Of a stretch of DNA of 64,000 bases, positions 35,229 through 44,593 are shown piece by piece. Each line of letters opens with the position of its first letter. The stretch's first letter is position 1. The notes beneath the pieces were generated by a model. That model had not been told where the DNA came from. It saw nothing but the letters and a program-made list of their open reading frames with translations, and did no database searches. This DNA comes from Candidatus Leucobacter sulfamidivorax. GTDB lineage: Bacteria; Actinomycetota; Actinomycetes; Actinomycetales; Microbacteriaceae. The position numbers and the translations under genes were made by a program. Location of the stretch: the NCBI GenBank assembly GCA_016771945.1, contig QZLF01000003.1, positions 310,001 through 374,000 on the forward strand, given 5' to 3'.

Positions 35229-36668
35229 ATGGCAAGCTACGACGCACAGGCAGCCGCGGCTCTCGTCGCGGATCCGCGAACGCCTCCGCAGGTGCTCGCC
35301 GACATCGCCGGCCAGCACCCGGGGTTGTGGGATCGGCTGAAACAGCACCCGAACATCTACCCCGAGCTCGCCCAATGGATCGACCAGGCCAGGGCGGCTC
35401 AGGCGCCGGCTGCGGCACCGGCAGCGGCAGCGGCTGCGGAGACGCAGCCGCAGCCCGCGGCTCCCGCGGCATCCGCAGGCCCCGAGGCGCAGCAGCCGCA
35501 GACTCAGCCCACGCAGCAGCTGCCCGACGCCGCACCGCAGTTCCAGCAGGCGGCGGAGCAGCAGGCGGCCGAGCAGCAGGCGACCCCGGCCTACGCCGGG
35601 CACGCCGGGTATCCGGCGCAGGCGGGATACCCGGCTCAGCCGGGCTACGCGCCGCAGCAGGGCTACGGCTATCCGCAGGCCGCGCCGCCGCGGAAGAGCA
35701 AGGCCGGCCTCGTCATCGGCATCGTCGCGGCCGGCGTGGTCGTGCTCGCGGGCATCGGCGTCGCACTCGCCTTCGCGTTCGGGGCGATCGGCGGCGGCGG
35801 ATCCGCCTCCCTCGCCGATGGGATGAGATCGATCGAGGCTCCCGAGGGCGAGTTCACCCTGGAGATCATCGACGGCTCCCGCCTCGAGGAGGCCATCGGC
35901 GAGCCCTTCCCGCGGAACGGCTCGCAGAGCGAGATCGACGATTGGCTCGAGCTCGCCTACGACCGCGACAACGAGCGAGTGGCCGTCGGCAACATCGCGG
36001 AACCCGACGGCCTCGCCGCGGTCATCTTCGAGGGTCGCGGCGAGATCTGGCTCAACGACCGCGAGACCTCCGTCTCCGTCAGCGCCTTCCCCCGCCAGAT
36101 CCCGGACTCCCGGCTGACCGAGCTGCTCGGCGAGCCGAGCCGCGGGCTGTGGGAGCTGCAGACCTCTTACGACGAGGACGAGTTCTCGCTGTTCTTCACG
36201 CAGGTGGACGGGACGACGTACTCCTCCGCGTACACGAGCGACCTGCCGCGCGAGCGGCCGGAGACCCGCGACAGCCTGGCCTCCGACGAGTCGGTCATGC
36301 AGATGCTGAGCCTGCTCGAGAAGACCGGCGGCTACGCCTACACGATCGAGCGCGACGACTACCCGGCGGACAACCTCGAGGAGATCACGGGCGAGCGCGT
36401 GGATCGCATCGTGACCTACGGCTCGGCGCTGTCGCTGCGCGACGGCAAGCCGTACCTGACGCTGGCCTACGACTTCGGCTCGGCCGACAAGGCGCGGGCG
36501 AACCTCGGCGTCATGGAGGACGGCTTCTTCCTCTCGGCCGACGGGATCGGGCAGGACGACCCCGTGCGGGTGGCGCAGGACGGCTCGTTCGTCGTCGCGG
36601 AGTTCGAGATCTCCGGCTCGGACCTGCACTCGGTCGCCTTCGATTTGCGCAACCTCTACGACTGGTGA
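35229..36668 (+). CDS. Membrane protein with LRV-like N-terminal domain and extracellular domain (paralog 1)
   Basis: The 479-residue protein starts with a ~50-residue helical domain resembling leucine-rich repeat variants (DPRTPPQVLADIAGQHPGLWDRLKQHPNIYPELAQWI). A long Ala/Gln/Pro-rich linker follows, including YPAQAGYPAQPGYAPQQGYGYP repeats. A membrane helix lies near residue 160-182, then a ~280-residue domain probably outside the cell. The outer domain shares blocks with the next gene: GSALSLRDGKPYLTLAYDF here and GSGLSLVDDHPHLTLVFDH there. No enzyme motif is seen. The ATG at 35229 has AAGGGG eight bases upstream. It sits inside the purine cluster. Function unknown. Confidence 0.8.
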   Translation: MASYDAQAAAALVADPRTPPQVLADIAGQHPGLWDRLKQHPNIYPELAQWIDQARAAQAPAAAPAAAAAAETQPQPAAPAASAGPEAQQPQTQPTQQLPDAAPQFQQAAEQQAAEQQATPAYAGHAGYPAQAGYPAQPGYAPQQGYGYPQAAPPRKSKAGLVIGIVAAGVVVLAGIGVALAFAFGAIGGGGSASLADGMRSIEAPEGEFTLEIIDGSRLEEAIGEPFPRNGSQSEIDDWLELAYDRDNERVAVGNIAEPDGLAAVIFEGRGEIWLNDRETSVSVSAFPRQIPDSRLTELLGEPSRGLWELQTSYDEDEFSLFFTQVDGTTYSSAYTSDLPRERPETRDSLASDESVMQMLSLLEKTGGYAYTIERDDYPADNLEEITGERVDRIVTYGSALSLRDGKPYLTLAYDFGSADKARANLGVMEDGFFLSADGIGQDDPVRVAQDGSFVVAEFEISGSDLHSVAFDLRNLYDW

Positions 36669-36693
36669 TCGCCGCGACCGGATAGGCCCCGTC

Positions 36694-37821
36694 ATGAACA
36701 TGGACCCGCAACGCGCGACCGCGCAGGCCGTCGATCCCGCGACGAGCGCCGAGCAGCTCGCCGGACTCGCCGTGCAGCATCGCGAGCTCTGGCCGCAGAT
36801 CGCCGCGCACCCCAATGCCTACGACGGCCTCGTCGACTGGATGCGGCAGCAGGGCTTCGACCCCGGTGCGGCTGCGCCTCCCCAGCCCGTCGCGCCGCTG
36901 TCCGTCGCGCCGCAGTTCCCGCAGCCGGTGCCGCCGGAGCGGTCCGCGGCCCCGACCGCGCGACGCGGCTGGATGATCGGCGGGATCGCCGCAGCGCTCG
37001 TCATCGCGCTCGTCGCGATAGTCGCCGTATTCGTCTTCGCGCCCCGCGGAGGGGGCTCTCTCGAGTCCCGACTCGCCCTCCTCGAGGTCGAGAACGAAGA
37101 GGGCTTCTGGGTGACGATCACCGACCACGAGCGGCTGCGGCAGGCGCTCGGAGACGAGTACCCGGCGGACGCCTCCCCGCGCGAGCTCGACGAATGGTTC
37201 ATGGATCCGGACATGATGGACCGCGTGCGCATGGATCTGGCCTCGATGGGCGAGATCCTCGACGGTCTCCCCTACGAGTCCTCCGCGTCGGTCGGATTGA
37301 TCGGCCCGAACGTCTGGGCGCTCGAGGGCGACTTCTCGGAGCAGCGGCTCGACGACGCGTTCCGCGCCGCCGCCGACGGCGTCTGGGAGGCCGAGGGGTA
37401 CATGCCCGTGTACCTCACCCTCATCGACGGCACCGTCTACGTGGCGCTCCGCGAGGATCGTCTGCCGACAGAGGCCCCCGATCCCGCGCGGAGCTTCGCC
37501 GGGAACGAGTCGGCGATGCGGGTGCTGCGCTACCTCGACGAGCACGGCAACTACCGCATGTCCGCGCTCGGCCCCGAGTACGCGCCAGGCTCCGCCGAGG
37601 ACGTGCTCGGCATGGGCTCGGGTCTCTCGCTCGTCGACGACCACCCGCACCTGACCCTCGTCTTCGACCACGCCTCGGCCTCGGCAGCCGAGAGGAATCT
37701 CGACGAGCTGAGCGACTATCTCCCCGAGGGCTTCGAGCTGCGAGTGGAGGGCCGGTTCGTCATCGGCGAGTTCGAGCTCGAGCACACCATGGAATGCGCG
37801 AGGCTCTACCTCCCCTGCTGA
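36694..37821 (+). CDS. Membrane protein with LRV-like N-terminal domain and extracellular domain (paralog 2)
   Basis: This 375-residue protein has the same plan as the gene before it: an LRV-like head (DPATSAEQLAGLAVQHRELWPQIAAHPNAYDGLVDWM), a short proline-rich linker, a membrane helix (about residues 90-112) and an outer domain of ~260 residues. Block by block the outer domain follows its neighbour: WVTITDHERLRQALGDEYP, TLIDGTVYVALREDRLP, ESAMRVLRYLDEHGNY and SGLSLVDDHPHLTLVFDH. The pair look like a tandem duplication. It starts 25 bases after its paralog ends. Two C-terminal cysteines (ECARLYLPC) may form a disulfide. Function unknown. Confidence 0.8.
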   Translation: MNMDPQRATAQAVDPATSAEQLAGLAVQHRELWPQIAAHPNAYDGLVDWMRQQGFDPGAAAPPQPVAPLSVAPQFPQPVPPERSAAPTARRGWMIGGIAAALVIALVAIVAVFVFAPRGGGSLESRLALLEVENEEGFWVTITDHERLRQALGDEYPADASPRELDEWFMDPDMMDRVRMDLASMGEILDGLPYESSASVGLIGPNVWALEGDFSEQRLDDAFRAAADGVWEAEGYMPVYLTLIDGTVYVALREDRLPTEAPDPARSFAGNESAMRVLRYLDEHGNYRMSALGPEYAPGSAEDVLGMGSGLSLVDDHPHLTLVFDHASASAAERNLDELSDYLPEGFELRVEGRFVIGEFELEHTMECARLYLPC

Positions 37822-37896
37822 CCCGATCCGCGGGCGCGCCGGGCGGCGACTGCTCGGCCGGCCGGTGCCGCGGCCCGGCGCGGTGTGCGAGAATCG

Positions 37897-37902
37897 TAGG
37901 GT
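37897..37902 (+). promoter_or_regulatory. Possible purS-purQ -10 element
   Basis: TAGGGT matches TANNNT and would give a leader of about 20 bases with a GGAG Shine-Dalgarno before the purS start. It suggests purSQ has its own promoter after the inserted genes. Confidence 0.35.
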
Positions 37903-37927
37903 CTGAGCTGAGAAACGGAGATCACCG

Positions 37928-38185
37928 GTGCCCACGATTGTTGTTGATGTGATGCCGAAGGCCGAGCTGCTCGATCCGCAGGGCAAGGCCACCTCGGGTG
38001 CGCTCGACCGGCTGGGACACGGCAAGTTCCACGACGTGCGCATCGGCAAGCGCTTCGAACTCACGGTCGACGGACCCATCACCGACGAGGTGAAGGCCGA
38101 GGTGCGCGAGCTCGCCGAGCACATCCTCTCGAACTCAGTGATCGAGGACGTGGTCGGCATCGACTTCGGCAGGGAGACCCGCTGA
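37928..38185 (+). CDS. purS: FGAM synthetase subunit PurS
   Basis: PurS is the small bridging subunit of the three-part FGAM synthetase (PurSQL). The 85-residue protein has the family start [20 protein letters not shown], then [21 protein letters not shown] and [14 protein letters not shown]. The GTG-type start is 20 bases after a GGAG-bearing leader. Its last base is the first base of purQ. Presence of PurS matches the short PurL here. Confidence 0.96.
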   Translation: MPTIVVDVMPKAELLDPQGKATSGALDRLGHGKFHDVRIGKRFELTVDGPITDEVKAEVRELAEHILSNSVIEDVVGIDFGRETR

Positions 38186-38889
38186 TGCCGCCCCGCATCG
38201 GCGTCGTCACCTTCCCCGGCTCCCTCGACGACCGCGATGCGGCTCGCGCGATCCGCATCGCTGGGGCCGAGTCCGTGACGCTCTGGCACGGGGATCACGA
38301 TCTGCAGGGCGTCGACGCGATCGTGCTGCCCGGCGGTTTCAGCTACGGCGACTACCTGCGCCCGGGCGCCATCGCGGCGGTCTCGCCGATCATGGCCGAG
38401 GTACGGGATGCGGCGAACGCCGGCATGCCCGTGCTCGGCATCTGCAACGGCTTCCAGGTGCTCGTCGAGGCCCACCTGCTGCCGGGCGGGCTGATCCGCA
38501 ACGCCCACCAGCAGTTCATCCGGCGCGACCAGAAGCTCATCGTCGAGAACGCCGACACCGCGTGGACGTGCGACTTCGAACCCGGCGAGCAGATCGTCAT
38601 CCCGCTGAAGAACGCCGACGGCGGCTACATCGCGGACGACGAGACGCTAAAGCGTCTCGAGGGCGACGGCCTCATCGCCTTCCGCTACGCGGGCGTCAAC
38701 CCGAACGGCTCGCAGCAGGACATCGCGGGTCTCTCGAACGAGCGCGGCAACGTGGTCGGGCTCATGCCGCACCCCGAGCACGCGGTCGAGCCTGGCTTCG
38801 GGCCGGGCACCGCCGAGCGCATGCGCTCGGGCGTCGACGGGCTGCGCTTCTTCACGAGCGCCATCGAGACGCTCGCCGCGCGCGTCTGA
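38185..38889 (+). CDS. purQ: FGAM synthetase glutaminase subunit PurQ
   Basis: PurQ frees ammonia from glutamine for PurL. The 234-residue class I glutamine amidotransferase has [36 protein letters not shown], the nucleophile in [18 protein letters not shown], and the His-Glu pair in [15 protein letters not shown]. Its ATG overlaps the purS stop by one base. It is followed by two hairpins and a convergent membrane-protein gene; purL is therefore not directly downstream as in many genomes. Confidence 0.97.
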   Translation: MPPRIGVVTFPGSLDDRDAARAIRIAGAESVTLWHGDHDLQGVDAIVLPGGFSYGDYLRPGAIAAVSPIMAEVRDAANAGMPVLGICNGFQVLVEAHLLPGGLIRNAHQQFIRRDQKLIVENADTAWTCDFEPGEQIVIPLKNADGGYIADDETLKRLEGDGLIAFRYAGVNPNGSQQDIAGLSNERGNVVGLMPHPEHAVEPGFGPGTAERMRSGVDGLRFFTSAIETLAARV

Positions 38890-38922
38890 GTCGTCGTCTT
38901 CGTCGCCTTCCACGTCCGCCCG

Positions 38923-38956
38923 CCGTATCGCCCGGCCGCTACGCCGGGCGATACGG
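38923..38956. terminator. First hairpin after purQ
   Basis: Perfect 13-base arms (38923-38935 and 38944-38956) with an eight-base loop. The right arm shares its last four bases with the left arm of the next hairpin, so the two cannot form fully together. Confidence 0.65.
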
Positions 38957-39013
38957 AAAGCGCGAGCGGATACAGAAGATCGTGGATTCTCCGTATCCGC
39001 TCGCGCTTTCCGT
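38953..39013. repeat. Second, longer inverted repeat after purQ
   Basis: Perfect 21-base arms (38953-38973 and 38993-39013) with a 19-base loop, between convergent purQ and a membrane-protein gene. There is no T-run. It may act as a bidirectional terminator or belong to a repeated extragenic family. Confidence 0.75.
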
Positions 39014-39056
39014 CGTCCCTCGACGGGTGAGCCGGTGAGGTGAGCCGGCGGCCGCG

Positions 39057-40208
39057 CTACGGGCGCTGCGGCGCGCCCGGCACGCTGAAGTCGGGCTGGC
39101 CGTCGGGTCCGATCGGCAGCGGGCGACCGTCCGCGAAGGTCGGCCAGGGCAGGCGGCCGTCCGCGTCCGGCACCGGCGGCGCGGGCTGGGCGGGCGCCGA
39201 CTGCGCGGGCTCCGCCTGGGCCTGGGCGGGCTGGGCCTGGGCCGGCTGCGGCTGGGGGGCCGGAATCGACTGCTGCACCGGAGCCGTCTGCTGGACCGGC
39301 ACCGACTGCGGCATCGGCTGCGGCGCGGGTCCGACCGCCGCGTAGGCGAGCTGCTGCTGGTACTGCGCGCGCTGCGCCTCGCGGGCCCGTCGGGCCGCCT
39401 CGCGGTCGGAGGAGCCGTACGACCAGCGCAGCAGCAGCGTGATCGCGAGGCCCAGCGCCGTCAGCAGCAGGGCGGCGACCGCGATGCGCCAGTACAGATC
39501 GGGGATCGTGATCTCGAAGACCTCGATCGCGACCGGTGCGGTGAAGAGGATGCCCGAGACCACCGCGAGCATGCTCGTGATGAAGGCGAAGATGTTGAGT
39601 GCCGCCGGGTAGCGGTCGCCCATGCCGATCAGCAGCTGGCAGCAGAGGATCACGACGCGGGTGGCGACGATGACGTACAGCGCCTTCCAGAAGATCGCCC
39701 AGCCGAGGAAGAAGGGCTCGTACGGCGACATCCAGGTGACGATGAGCACGACGGCGAGGATGTACGAGTTGCCGATCAGGGCGACGGGGGCGTACCAGTC
39801 GCTGCGCTTGTCGAGGTGGGTGTCGAGCGCCGTGAGCAGCACGAACACCGCGAAGATGACGAAGGTGGCGAGGATGCGCACGAAGTTGCCCTCGAAGCTG
39901 CCGACGAAGAGCAGCGAGATGGCCGCGATCGAGAGCGCCGCGAGCAGCACGATGCTGATCTTGAGGAACAGCGAGAGGCCCCTGGGATCGCGCGACTTCG
40001 GCGGCTTCGGAGCTTTCGGGGCCTTCGCCGACGGCGGGGCGGCCTGGGGCATCGGCGGCGCGGACTGTGGCGCCGGCGGTGCCGGTGGCACCGGCGCGGT
40101 CTGAGCCTGCGGCGCCTGAGGCGCGGACTGAGCCGGCGGCGCGGGCGCGGCAGGCGGTGCAGGCGGGACGTGCTGGGCAGCGGCTTCCGGATTCTGCGAA
40201 GTGCTCAT
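39057..40208 (-). CDS. Multi-spanning membrane protein with Pro/Ala/Gln-rich ends
   Basis: The 383-residue protein has a proline-rich N-terminus of ~95 residues, six or seven membrane helices (for example [25 protein letters not shown] and [17 protein letters not shown]), and a ~115-residue C-terminal tail of Gln/Pro/Ala repeats. The tail ends in a distinct motif ([18 protein letters not shown]). No transporter or enzyme family was recognised. Both tails are probably cytoplasmic, as in scaffold or secretion-linked proteins of actinobacteria. The ATG at 40208 (MSTSQNPEA) is chosen over upstream codons that lack protein-like sequence. It faces purQ and diverges from purL. Confidence 0.75.
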   Translation of the reverse strand: MSTSQNPEAAAQHVPPAPPAAPAPPAQSAPQAPQAQTAPVPPAPPAPQSAPPMPQAAPPSAKAPKAPKPPKSRDPRGLSLFLKISIVLLAALSIAAISLLFVGSFEGNFVRILATFVIFAVFVLLTALDTHLDKRSDWYAPVALIGNSYILAVVLIVTWMSPYEPFFLGWAIFWKALYVIVATRVVILCCQLLIGMGDRYPAALNIFAFITSMLAVVSGILFTAPVAIEVFEITIPDLYWRIAVAALLLTALGLAITLLLRWSYGSSDREAARRAREAQRAQYQQQLAYAAVGPAPQPMPQSVPVQQTAPVQQSIPAPQPQPAQAQPAQAQAEPAQSAPAQPAPPVPDADGRLPWPTFADGRPLPIGPDGQPDFSVPGAPQRP

Positions 40209-40304
40209 GACCCTAGTCTTGCGTGTTTGTCTGGGAAGCACCACCGCCCCGCCGTGCGCCGCCGAGCCGCTGTCGCCACGCACTCGGGGGCTCCTGCTCA
40301 GCGG

Positions 40305-40310
40305 TAGGCT
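40305..40310 (+). promoter_or_regulatory. -10 element of leaderless purL
   Basis: TAGGCT lies seven bases before the GTG start. The block is nearly the same as before purD and there is no Shine-Dalgarno. Confidence 0.5.
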
Positions 40311-40317
40311 AGAACCC

Positions 40318-42693
40318 GTGACCGACTCGACCGCTCCCGCGAACAGCGCCGCCCCGAACACCGCCGCCGAGCCCCATCCCGACACCGTCGCCGACGCCCT
40401 CGCCACGCCCGACAGGGAGCAGCCCTACGAGGCCCTCGGCCTGAAGGCGGACGAGTACGCGCGGATCCGCGAGATCCTGGGCCGCCGCCCCACCTCGGGC
40501 GAGCTCGCCATGTACTCGGTGATGTGGAGCGAGCACTGCTCGTACAAGTCGTCGAAGATCTACCTGCGCCAGTTCGGCAAGAAGGTGAACGACAAGATGC
40601 GCGAGCGCCTGCTCGTCGGCATGGGCGAGAACGCCGGCGTCATCGACGTGGGCGAGGGCTGGGCCGTCACCTTCAAGGTCGAGAGCCACAACCACCCCTC
40701 GTACATCGAGCCGTTCCAGGGCGCGGCGACGGGTGTCGGCGGCATCATCCGCGACATCATCTCGATGGGCGCCCGGCCGGTCGCGGTCATGGATCAGCTG
40801 CGCTTCGGCGACATCGACGATCCCGACACCGCGCGCGTCGTGCACGGGGTCGTCTCGGGCATCAGCTCGTACGCGAACTGCCTGGGCCTTCCGAACCTCG
40901 GCGGCGAGACCGTGTTCGACGCGGTCTACCAGGCGAACCCGCTCGTGAACGCACTCGGCGTCGGCGTGCTGCGCCACGAGGATCTGCACACCGCGAACGC
41001 CTCGGGCCTCGGCAACAAGGTCGTGCTGTTCGGCGCGCGCACGGGCGGCGACGGCATCGGCGGCGCGTCGATCCTCGCCTCCGACAGCTTCAGCGAGGGC
41101 GGCCCGACGAAGCGCCCGGCCGTGCAGGTGGGCGATCCCTTCGCGGAGAAGGTGCTCATCGAGTGCTGCCTCGAGCTCTTCGCCGGCGACCTCGTCGAGG
41201 GCATCCAGGATCTCGGCGCGGCCGGCATCTCCTGCGCGACCTCCGAGCTCGCGGCGAACGGCGACGGCGGCATGTTCATCGAGCTCGACAGCGTGCTGCT
41301 GCGGGATCCCACGCTCACGGCGGAGGAGATCCTCATGTCCGAGAGCCAGGAGCGCATGATGGCGATCGTGCGACCCGAGAAGCTCGAGGCCTTCCTCGCC
41401 GTGACGAAGAAGTGGGACGTGGAGACGAGCGTGCTCGGCGAGGTCACCGACACGAACCGCCTCGTCATCAACTGGCGGGGCGAGGAGATCGTGAACGTCG
41501 ATCCCTCGACCGTGGCCGTCGACGGTCCGGTCTACGAGCGCCCCGTCGCCTATCCGGCGTGGATCGACGCCCTGCAGGCCTCGGGGGTGAACGCCTCGGG
41601 TCTGGCCCGCGCGGGCTCGGCCCCCGACGGCGGCAACGAGCTGCGCGCGCAGCTGATCGCGGTGGCCGCCTCGCCGAACCAGGCCGACGTCTCGTGGGTG
41701 ACGAACCAGTACGACTACTTCGTCATGGGCAACACGGCGCTGTCGTTCCCGGACGGCGCGGGCATGATCCGCGTCGACGAGGAGTCGGGTCTCGGCGTCG
41801 CGATCTCGACCGACGCGAACGGGCGCTACTGCCAGCTCGACCCGTACGCGGGCGCCCAGCTCGCACTCGCCGAGGCGTACCGCAACGTCGCGACCGTGGG
41901 CGCCGTGCCCACCGCCGTGACCGACTGCCTGAACTTCGGCAGCCCCGAGAACCCCGAGGTGATGTGGCAGTTCTCGCGCGCCGTCGAGGGGCTCTCCGAC
42001 GCCTGCCTCGCGCTCGAGGTTCCGGTCACCGGCGGCAACGTCTCCTTCTACAATCAGACCGGCGACGCACCGATCCACCCCACTCCGGTGGTCGGCGTGC
42101 TGGGCATTATCGACGACGTGGCGCGCCGCGTGCCGAGCGGCTGGCAGGACGAGGGCGAGCACCTCTACCTGCTCGGGGTGACCCGCGACGAGCTCGACGG
42201 CTCGGCCTGGGCCGAGGCCGTGCACCGGCATCTGGGGGGTGTGCCGCCGCGCGTCGTGCTCGACGAGGAGCGCGCCCTGGCCGAACTGCTGCACGCGGCA
42301 TCGCAGAACGGCCTGCTCTCGGGCGCGATCGACCTCTCGGAGGGCGGCCTGGCGCAGGCGATCACCGACGGGGTGCTGCGCTTCGGCGTGGGGGCCCGGG
42401 TGTGGATCGACGAGATCGTGTCGCGCGACGGCGTCGACGCGACCGCGGCGCTCTTCTCCGAGTCGCAGGCGCGCGCGCTCGTCGCGGTGCCGCACGAGGA
42501 GCAGGTGAAGTTCAACGGGCTGTGCGAGGGCCGGGGCTACCCGGTGCTGCGCATCGGCGTGACGACCGGGACCGGGCAGGAAGCGGCGCTCGAGGTGCAG
42601 GATCGCTTCACGATCCCCCTCTCCGAGCTCGGGGCCGCGTGGCGCGCGACGCTCCCCTCCCGCTTCGGCGCGGTGATCGGCGACGAGGCGTAG
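40318..42693 (+). CDS. purL: FGAM synthetase large subunit PurL
   Basis: PurL uses ATP and ammonia from PurQ to convert FGAR to FGAM. The 791-residue protein is the small type that needs PurS and PurQ. Motifs are [50 protein letters not shown], the GGETVF and [20 protein letters not shown] blocks, and the second-half [18 protein letters not shown] and [12 protein letters not shown]. The GTG at 40318 is probably leaderless. It has its own promoter and does not overlap purQ. Confidence 0.97.
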   Translation: MTDSTAPANSAAPNTAAEPHPDTVADALATPDREQPYEALGLKADEYARIREILGRRPTSGELAMYSVMWSEHCSYKSSKIYLRQFGKKVNDKMRERLLVGMGENAGVIDVGEGWAVTFKVESHNHPSYIEPFQGAATGVGGIIRDIISMGARPVAVMDQLRFGDIDDPDTARVVHGVVSGISSYANCLGLPNLGGETVFDAVYQANPLVNALGVGVLRHEDLHTANASGLGNKVVLFGARTGGDGIGGASILASDSFSEGGPTKRPAVQVGDPFAEKVLIECCLELFAGDLVEGIQDLGAAGISCATSELAANGDGGMFIELDSVLLRDPTLTAEEILMSESQERMMAIVRPEKLEAFLAVTKKWDVETSVLGEVTDTNRLVINWRGEEIVNVDPSTVAVDGPVYERPVAYPAWIDALQASGVNASGLARAGSAPDGGNELRAQLIAVAASPNQADVSWVTNQYDYFVMGNTALSFPDGAGMIRVDEESGLGVAISTDANGRYCQLDPYAGAQLALAEAYRNVATVGAVPTAVTDCLNFGSPENPEVMWQFSRAVEGLSDACLALEVPVTGGNVSFYNQTGDAPIHPTPVVGVLGIIDDVARRVPSGWQDEGEHLYLLGVTRDELDGSAWAEAVHRHLGGVPPRVVLDEERALAELLHAASQNGLLSGAIDLSEGGLAQAITDGVLRFGVGARVWIDEIVSRDGVDATAALFSESQARALVAVPHEEQVKFNGLCEGRGYPVLRIGVTTGTGQEAALEVQDRFTIPLSELGAAWRATLPSRFGAVIGDEA

Positions 42694-42782
42694 CCCCGGC
42701 TCCTCACCGCGGTGGCGTCGCGGCGGTGCCGCAGCGGCCCCTGGAGCGCGCACGACGGCGATGCTCGCGGCCGGTGCTCCCC

Positions 42783-43547
42783 CTATCCCGCCCGGTGGTA
42801 GGACGCTAAACGTCCGGCGGGGCCGTCCACCACGGTCACGGGGGTGCGGAACACGCGCGTCAGCACCTCGTCGCGGATGATCTCGTCGGGTGTGCCGTGC
42901 ACCGCGATGCGGCCCTCGTCCATCGCGATGATGTAGTCGCTGTAGGCGGCCGCGAAGTTGATGTCGTGCAGCACGATGACGACGGTGCGGCCGAGCTCGT
43001 CGGCGGCCCGCCGCAGCTGGCGCATCATCTGCACGGAGTGCTGGGCGTCGAGGTTGTTGAGGGGCTCGTCGAGCAGCAGGTACTCGGTGTCCTGGGCGAG
43101 CACCATGGCGACGTAGGCCCGCTGGCGCTGCCCGCCGGAGAGCTGGTCGATGAAGCGCTGCTCCAGCTCGGTCAGGTTCAGGAAGTCGATCGCCTCGGAG
43201 ATCTTGTCCTCGTCCTCCTGCGTGAGCCGGCCCCCGCTGTAGGGGTAGCGGCCGAAGCCGACGAGCTGACGCACGGTGAGCCGGGTGACGAAGTGGTTCT
43301 CCTGGCGCAGGATCGACACCGTCTTCGCCACCCGCTTCGAGGGCGTGGCGTGCACGTCGAGCCCGCCCACTTCCACCGTGCCCTCGTCGGGGGCGAGCAG
43401 TCGGCCGATCATCGTCAGCATCGTCGACTTGCCGGCGCCGTTCGGCCCGACGAGCGCGACGACGCCCCCCGCGGGGATGTCGAGCGAGACCGGGCCGATC
43501 AGCACCTCGCTGCTGTAGCGCTTCACGACGTTCGACAGGCGGATCAC
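42783..43547 (-). CDS. Siderophore-type ABC transporter ATPase
   Basis: The 254-residue ATPase has Walker A GPNGAGKST, signature LSGGQRQRAYVAMVLAQ, Walker B YLLLDEPLNNLD and switch VIVLHDINFAA. The order and motifs fit the FecE/FhuC and YclP/CeuD type that powers iron-siderophore uptake. The GTG at 43547 overlaps the stop of the upstream permease (GTGA). It is the last gene of a four-gene minus-strand operon: binding protein, permease, permease, ATPase. Confidence 0.93.
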   Translation of the reverse strand: MIRLSNVVKRYSSEVLIGPVSLDIPAGGVVALVGPNGAGKSTMLTMIGRLLAPDEGTVEVGGLDVHATPSKRVAKTVSILRQENHFVTRLTVRQLVGFGRYPYSGGRLTQEDEDKISEAIDFLNLTELEQRFIDQLSGGQRQRAYVAMVLAQDTEYLLLDEPLNNLDAQHSVQMMRQLRRAADELGRTVVIVLHDINFAAAYSDYIIAMDEGRIAVHGTPDEIIRDEVLTRVFRTPVTVVDGPAGRLASYHRAG

Positions 43548-44593
43548 AGGCGTCCCTTTCGGAGGATGACGAACAGGAAGAGCAGGCCGCCGATGAGCTC
43601 GACGATGATGGTGACGGCGTCCACCAGCGTGAACACGTGCCGCAGCAGGAAGTACGCGGCGGCGAGGACGACGTAGCCGAGCAGCCAGGCCACCGGCAGG
43701 ATGCGACGGTGGTCGTAGGTGTCGGTGATCGAGTAGGCGAGAGTGGCGATGAGGAAGCCGAGGAAGGTCATGGGACCGACGAGCGACGTGCTCATCGCCA
43801 TGAGCACGGCCACGAGCGTCAGCATGAGCATGATCTGGCGCTTGTGGTTCATGCCGAGGTTCGTGCTGATGTCGCCCCCGAGGGCGACGACGTTCAGGCG
43901 CCGGGCGAGGATCCAGATCACGCCGCCCGTGAGCACGCACACCGGGATCACGAACCACAGGTAGTCGGTGTTCGCATTGCCGACGTTGCCGAAGAGGCGG
44001 GCGCGCAGCACGTCGAACTCGTTCGGGTCGAGCAGCTGCTGCATGAAGGTGGAGAGCGCCGCCATGCCCGTGCCGACGATGATGCCGACGAGCAGCATCA
44101 CGTGCAGGTTGCCGAAGCGGCCGGACAGCAGCCACGAGTACAGCAACACGGCGAACAGCACCATCATGGCGGCCTGCAGCAGGAAGCGGCCGAAGCCGCT
44201 GATGCTCACGAGGCCGGAGGAGCCGAAGAAGTAGACGATCGCCGTCTGCAGCAGCACGTACAGCGACTCGAAGCCCATGATCGAGGGCGTGATGATGCGG
44301 TTGTTCGTCACGGTCTGGAAGGTGACCGTGGCGAAGGCCTGGCAGAAGGTGACGAGCGCGATGACGACGATCGCGCTCGCGCGCATGCCCGAGATGCGCC
44401 ACCAGCGATCGCTGAACAGCTCGTACTCGTTGCCCCAGCCGAGCATCAGCGCGGTGATGAGCACGGCGGCGGCGATCAGCGAGGCGACGACGACGAGGTA
44501 GCGGGTGCGATGCGCACGGCTCGTGTACGGCCCGATGCCGCGCGGCGCGGCGCGATCCTCACGGGCTCCGGATACGGCGGTCTCAGCGGACAC
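43544..44593 (-). CDS. Iron-siderophore ABC permease (YclO/CeuC-like)
   Basis: The 349-residue protein has about nine membrane helices of the FecCD family. The conserved substrate-region block is VTFQTVTNNRIITPSIMGFESLYVLLQT, the second-permease version of the family pattern, followed by LRARLFGNVGNANTDYLW and LGGDISTNLGMNHKRQIMLML. That suggests the YclNOPQ/CeuBCDE/VctPDGC group, linked to catecholate or petrobactin-like siderophores. The first 25 residues are hydrophilic. The ATG overlaps the end of the first permease by eleven bases. Confidence 0.92.
   Translation of the reverse strand: MSAETAVSGAREDRAAPRGIGPYTSRAHRTRYLVVVASLIAAAVLITALMLGWGNEYELFSDRWWRISGMRASAIVVIALVTFCQAFATVTFQTVTNNRIITPSIMGFESLYVLLQTAIVYFFGSSGLVSISGFGRFLLQAAMMVLFAVLLYSWLLSGRFGNLHVMLLVGIIVGTGMAALSTFMQQLLDPNEFDVLRARLFGNVGNANTDYLWFVIPVCVLTGGVIWILARRLNVVALGGDISTNLGMNHKRQIMLMLTLVAVLMAMSTSLVGPMTFLGFLIATLAYSITDTYDHRRILPVAWLLGYVVLAAAYFLLRHVFTLVDAVTIIVELIGGLLFLFVILRKGRL

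Noticed and set aside
40309..42753. An open frame of over 800 codons antisense to purL
   Set aside because: It mirrors the purL codon pattern and has no recognisable protein motif.
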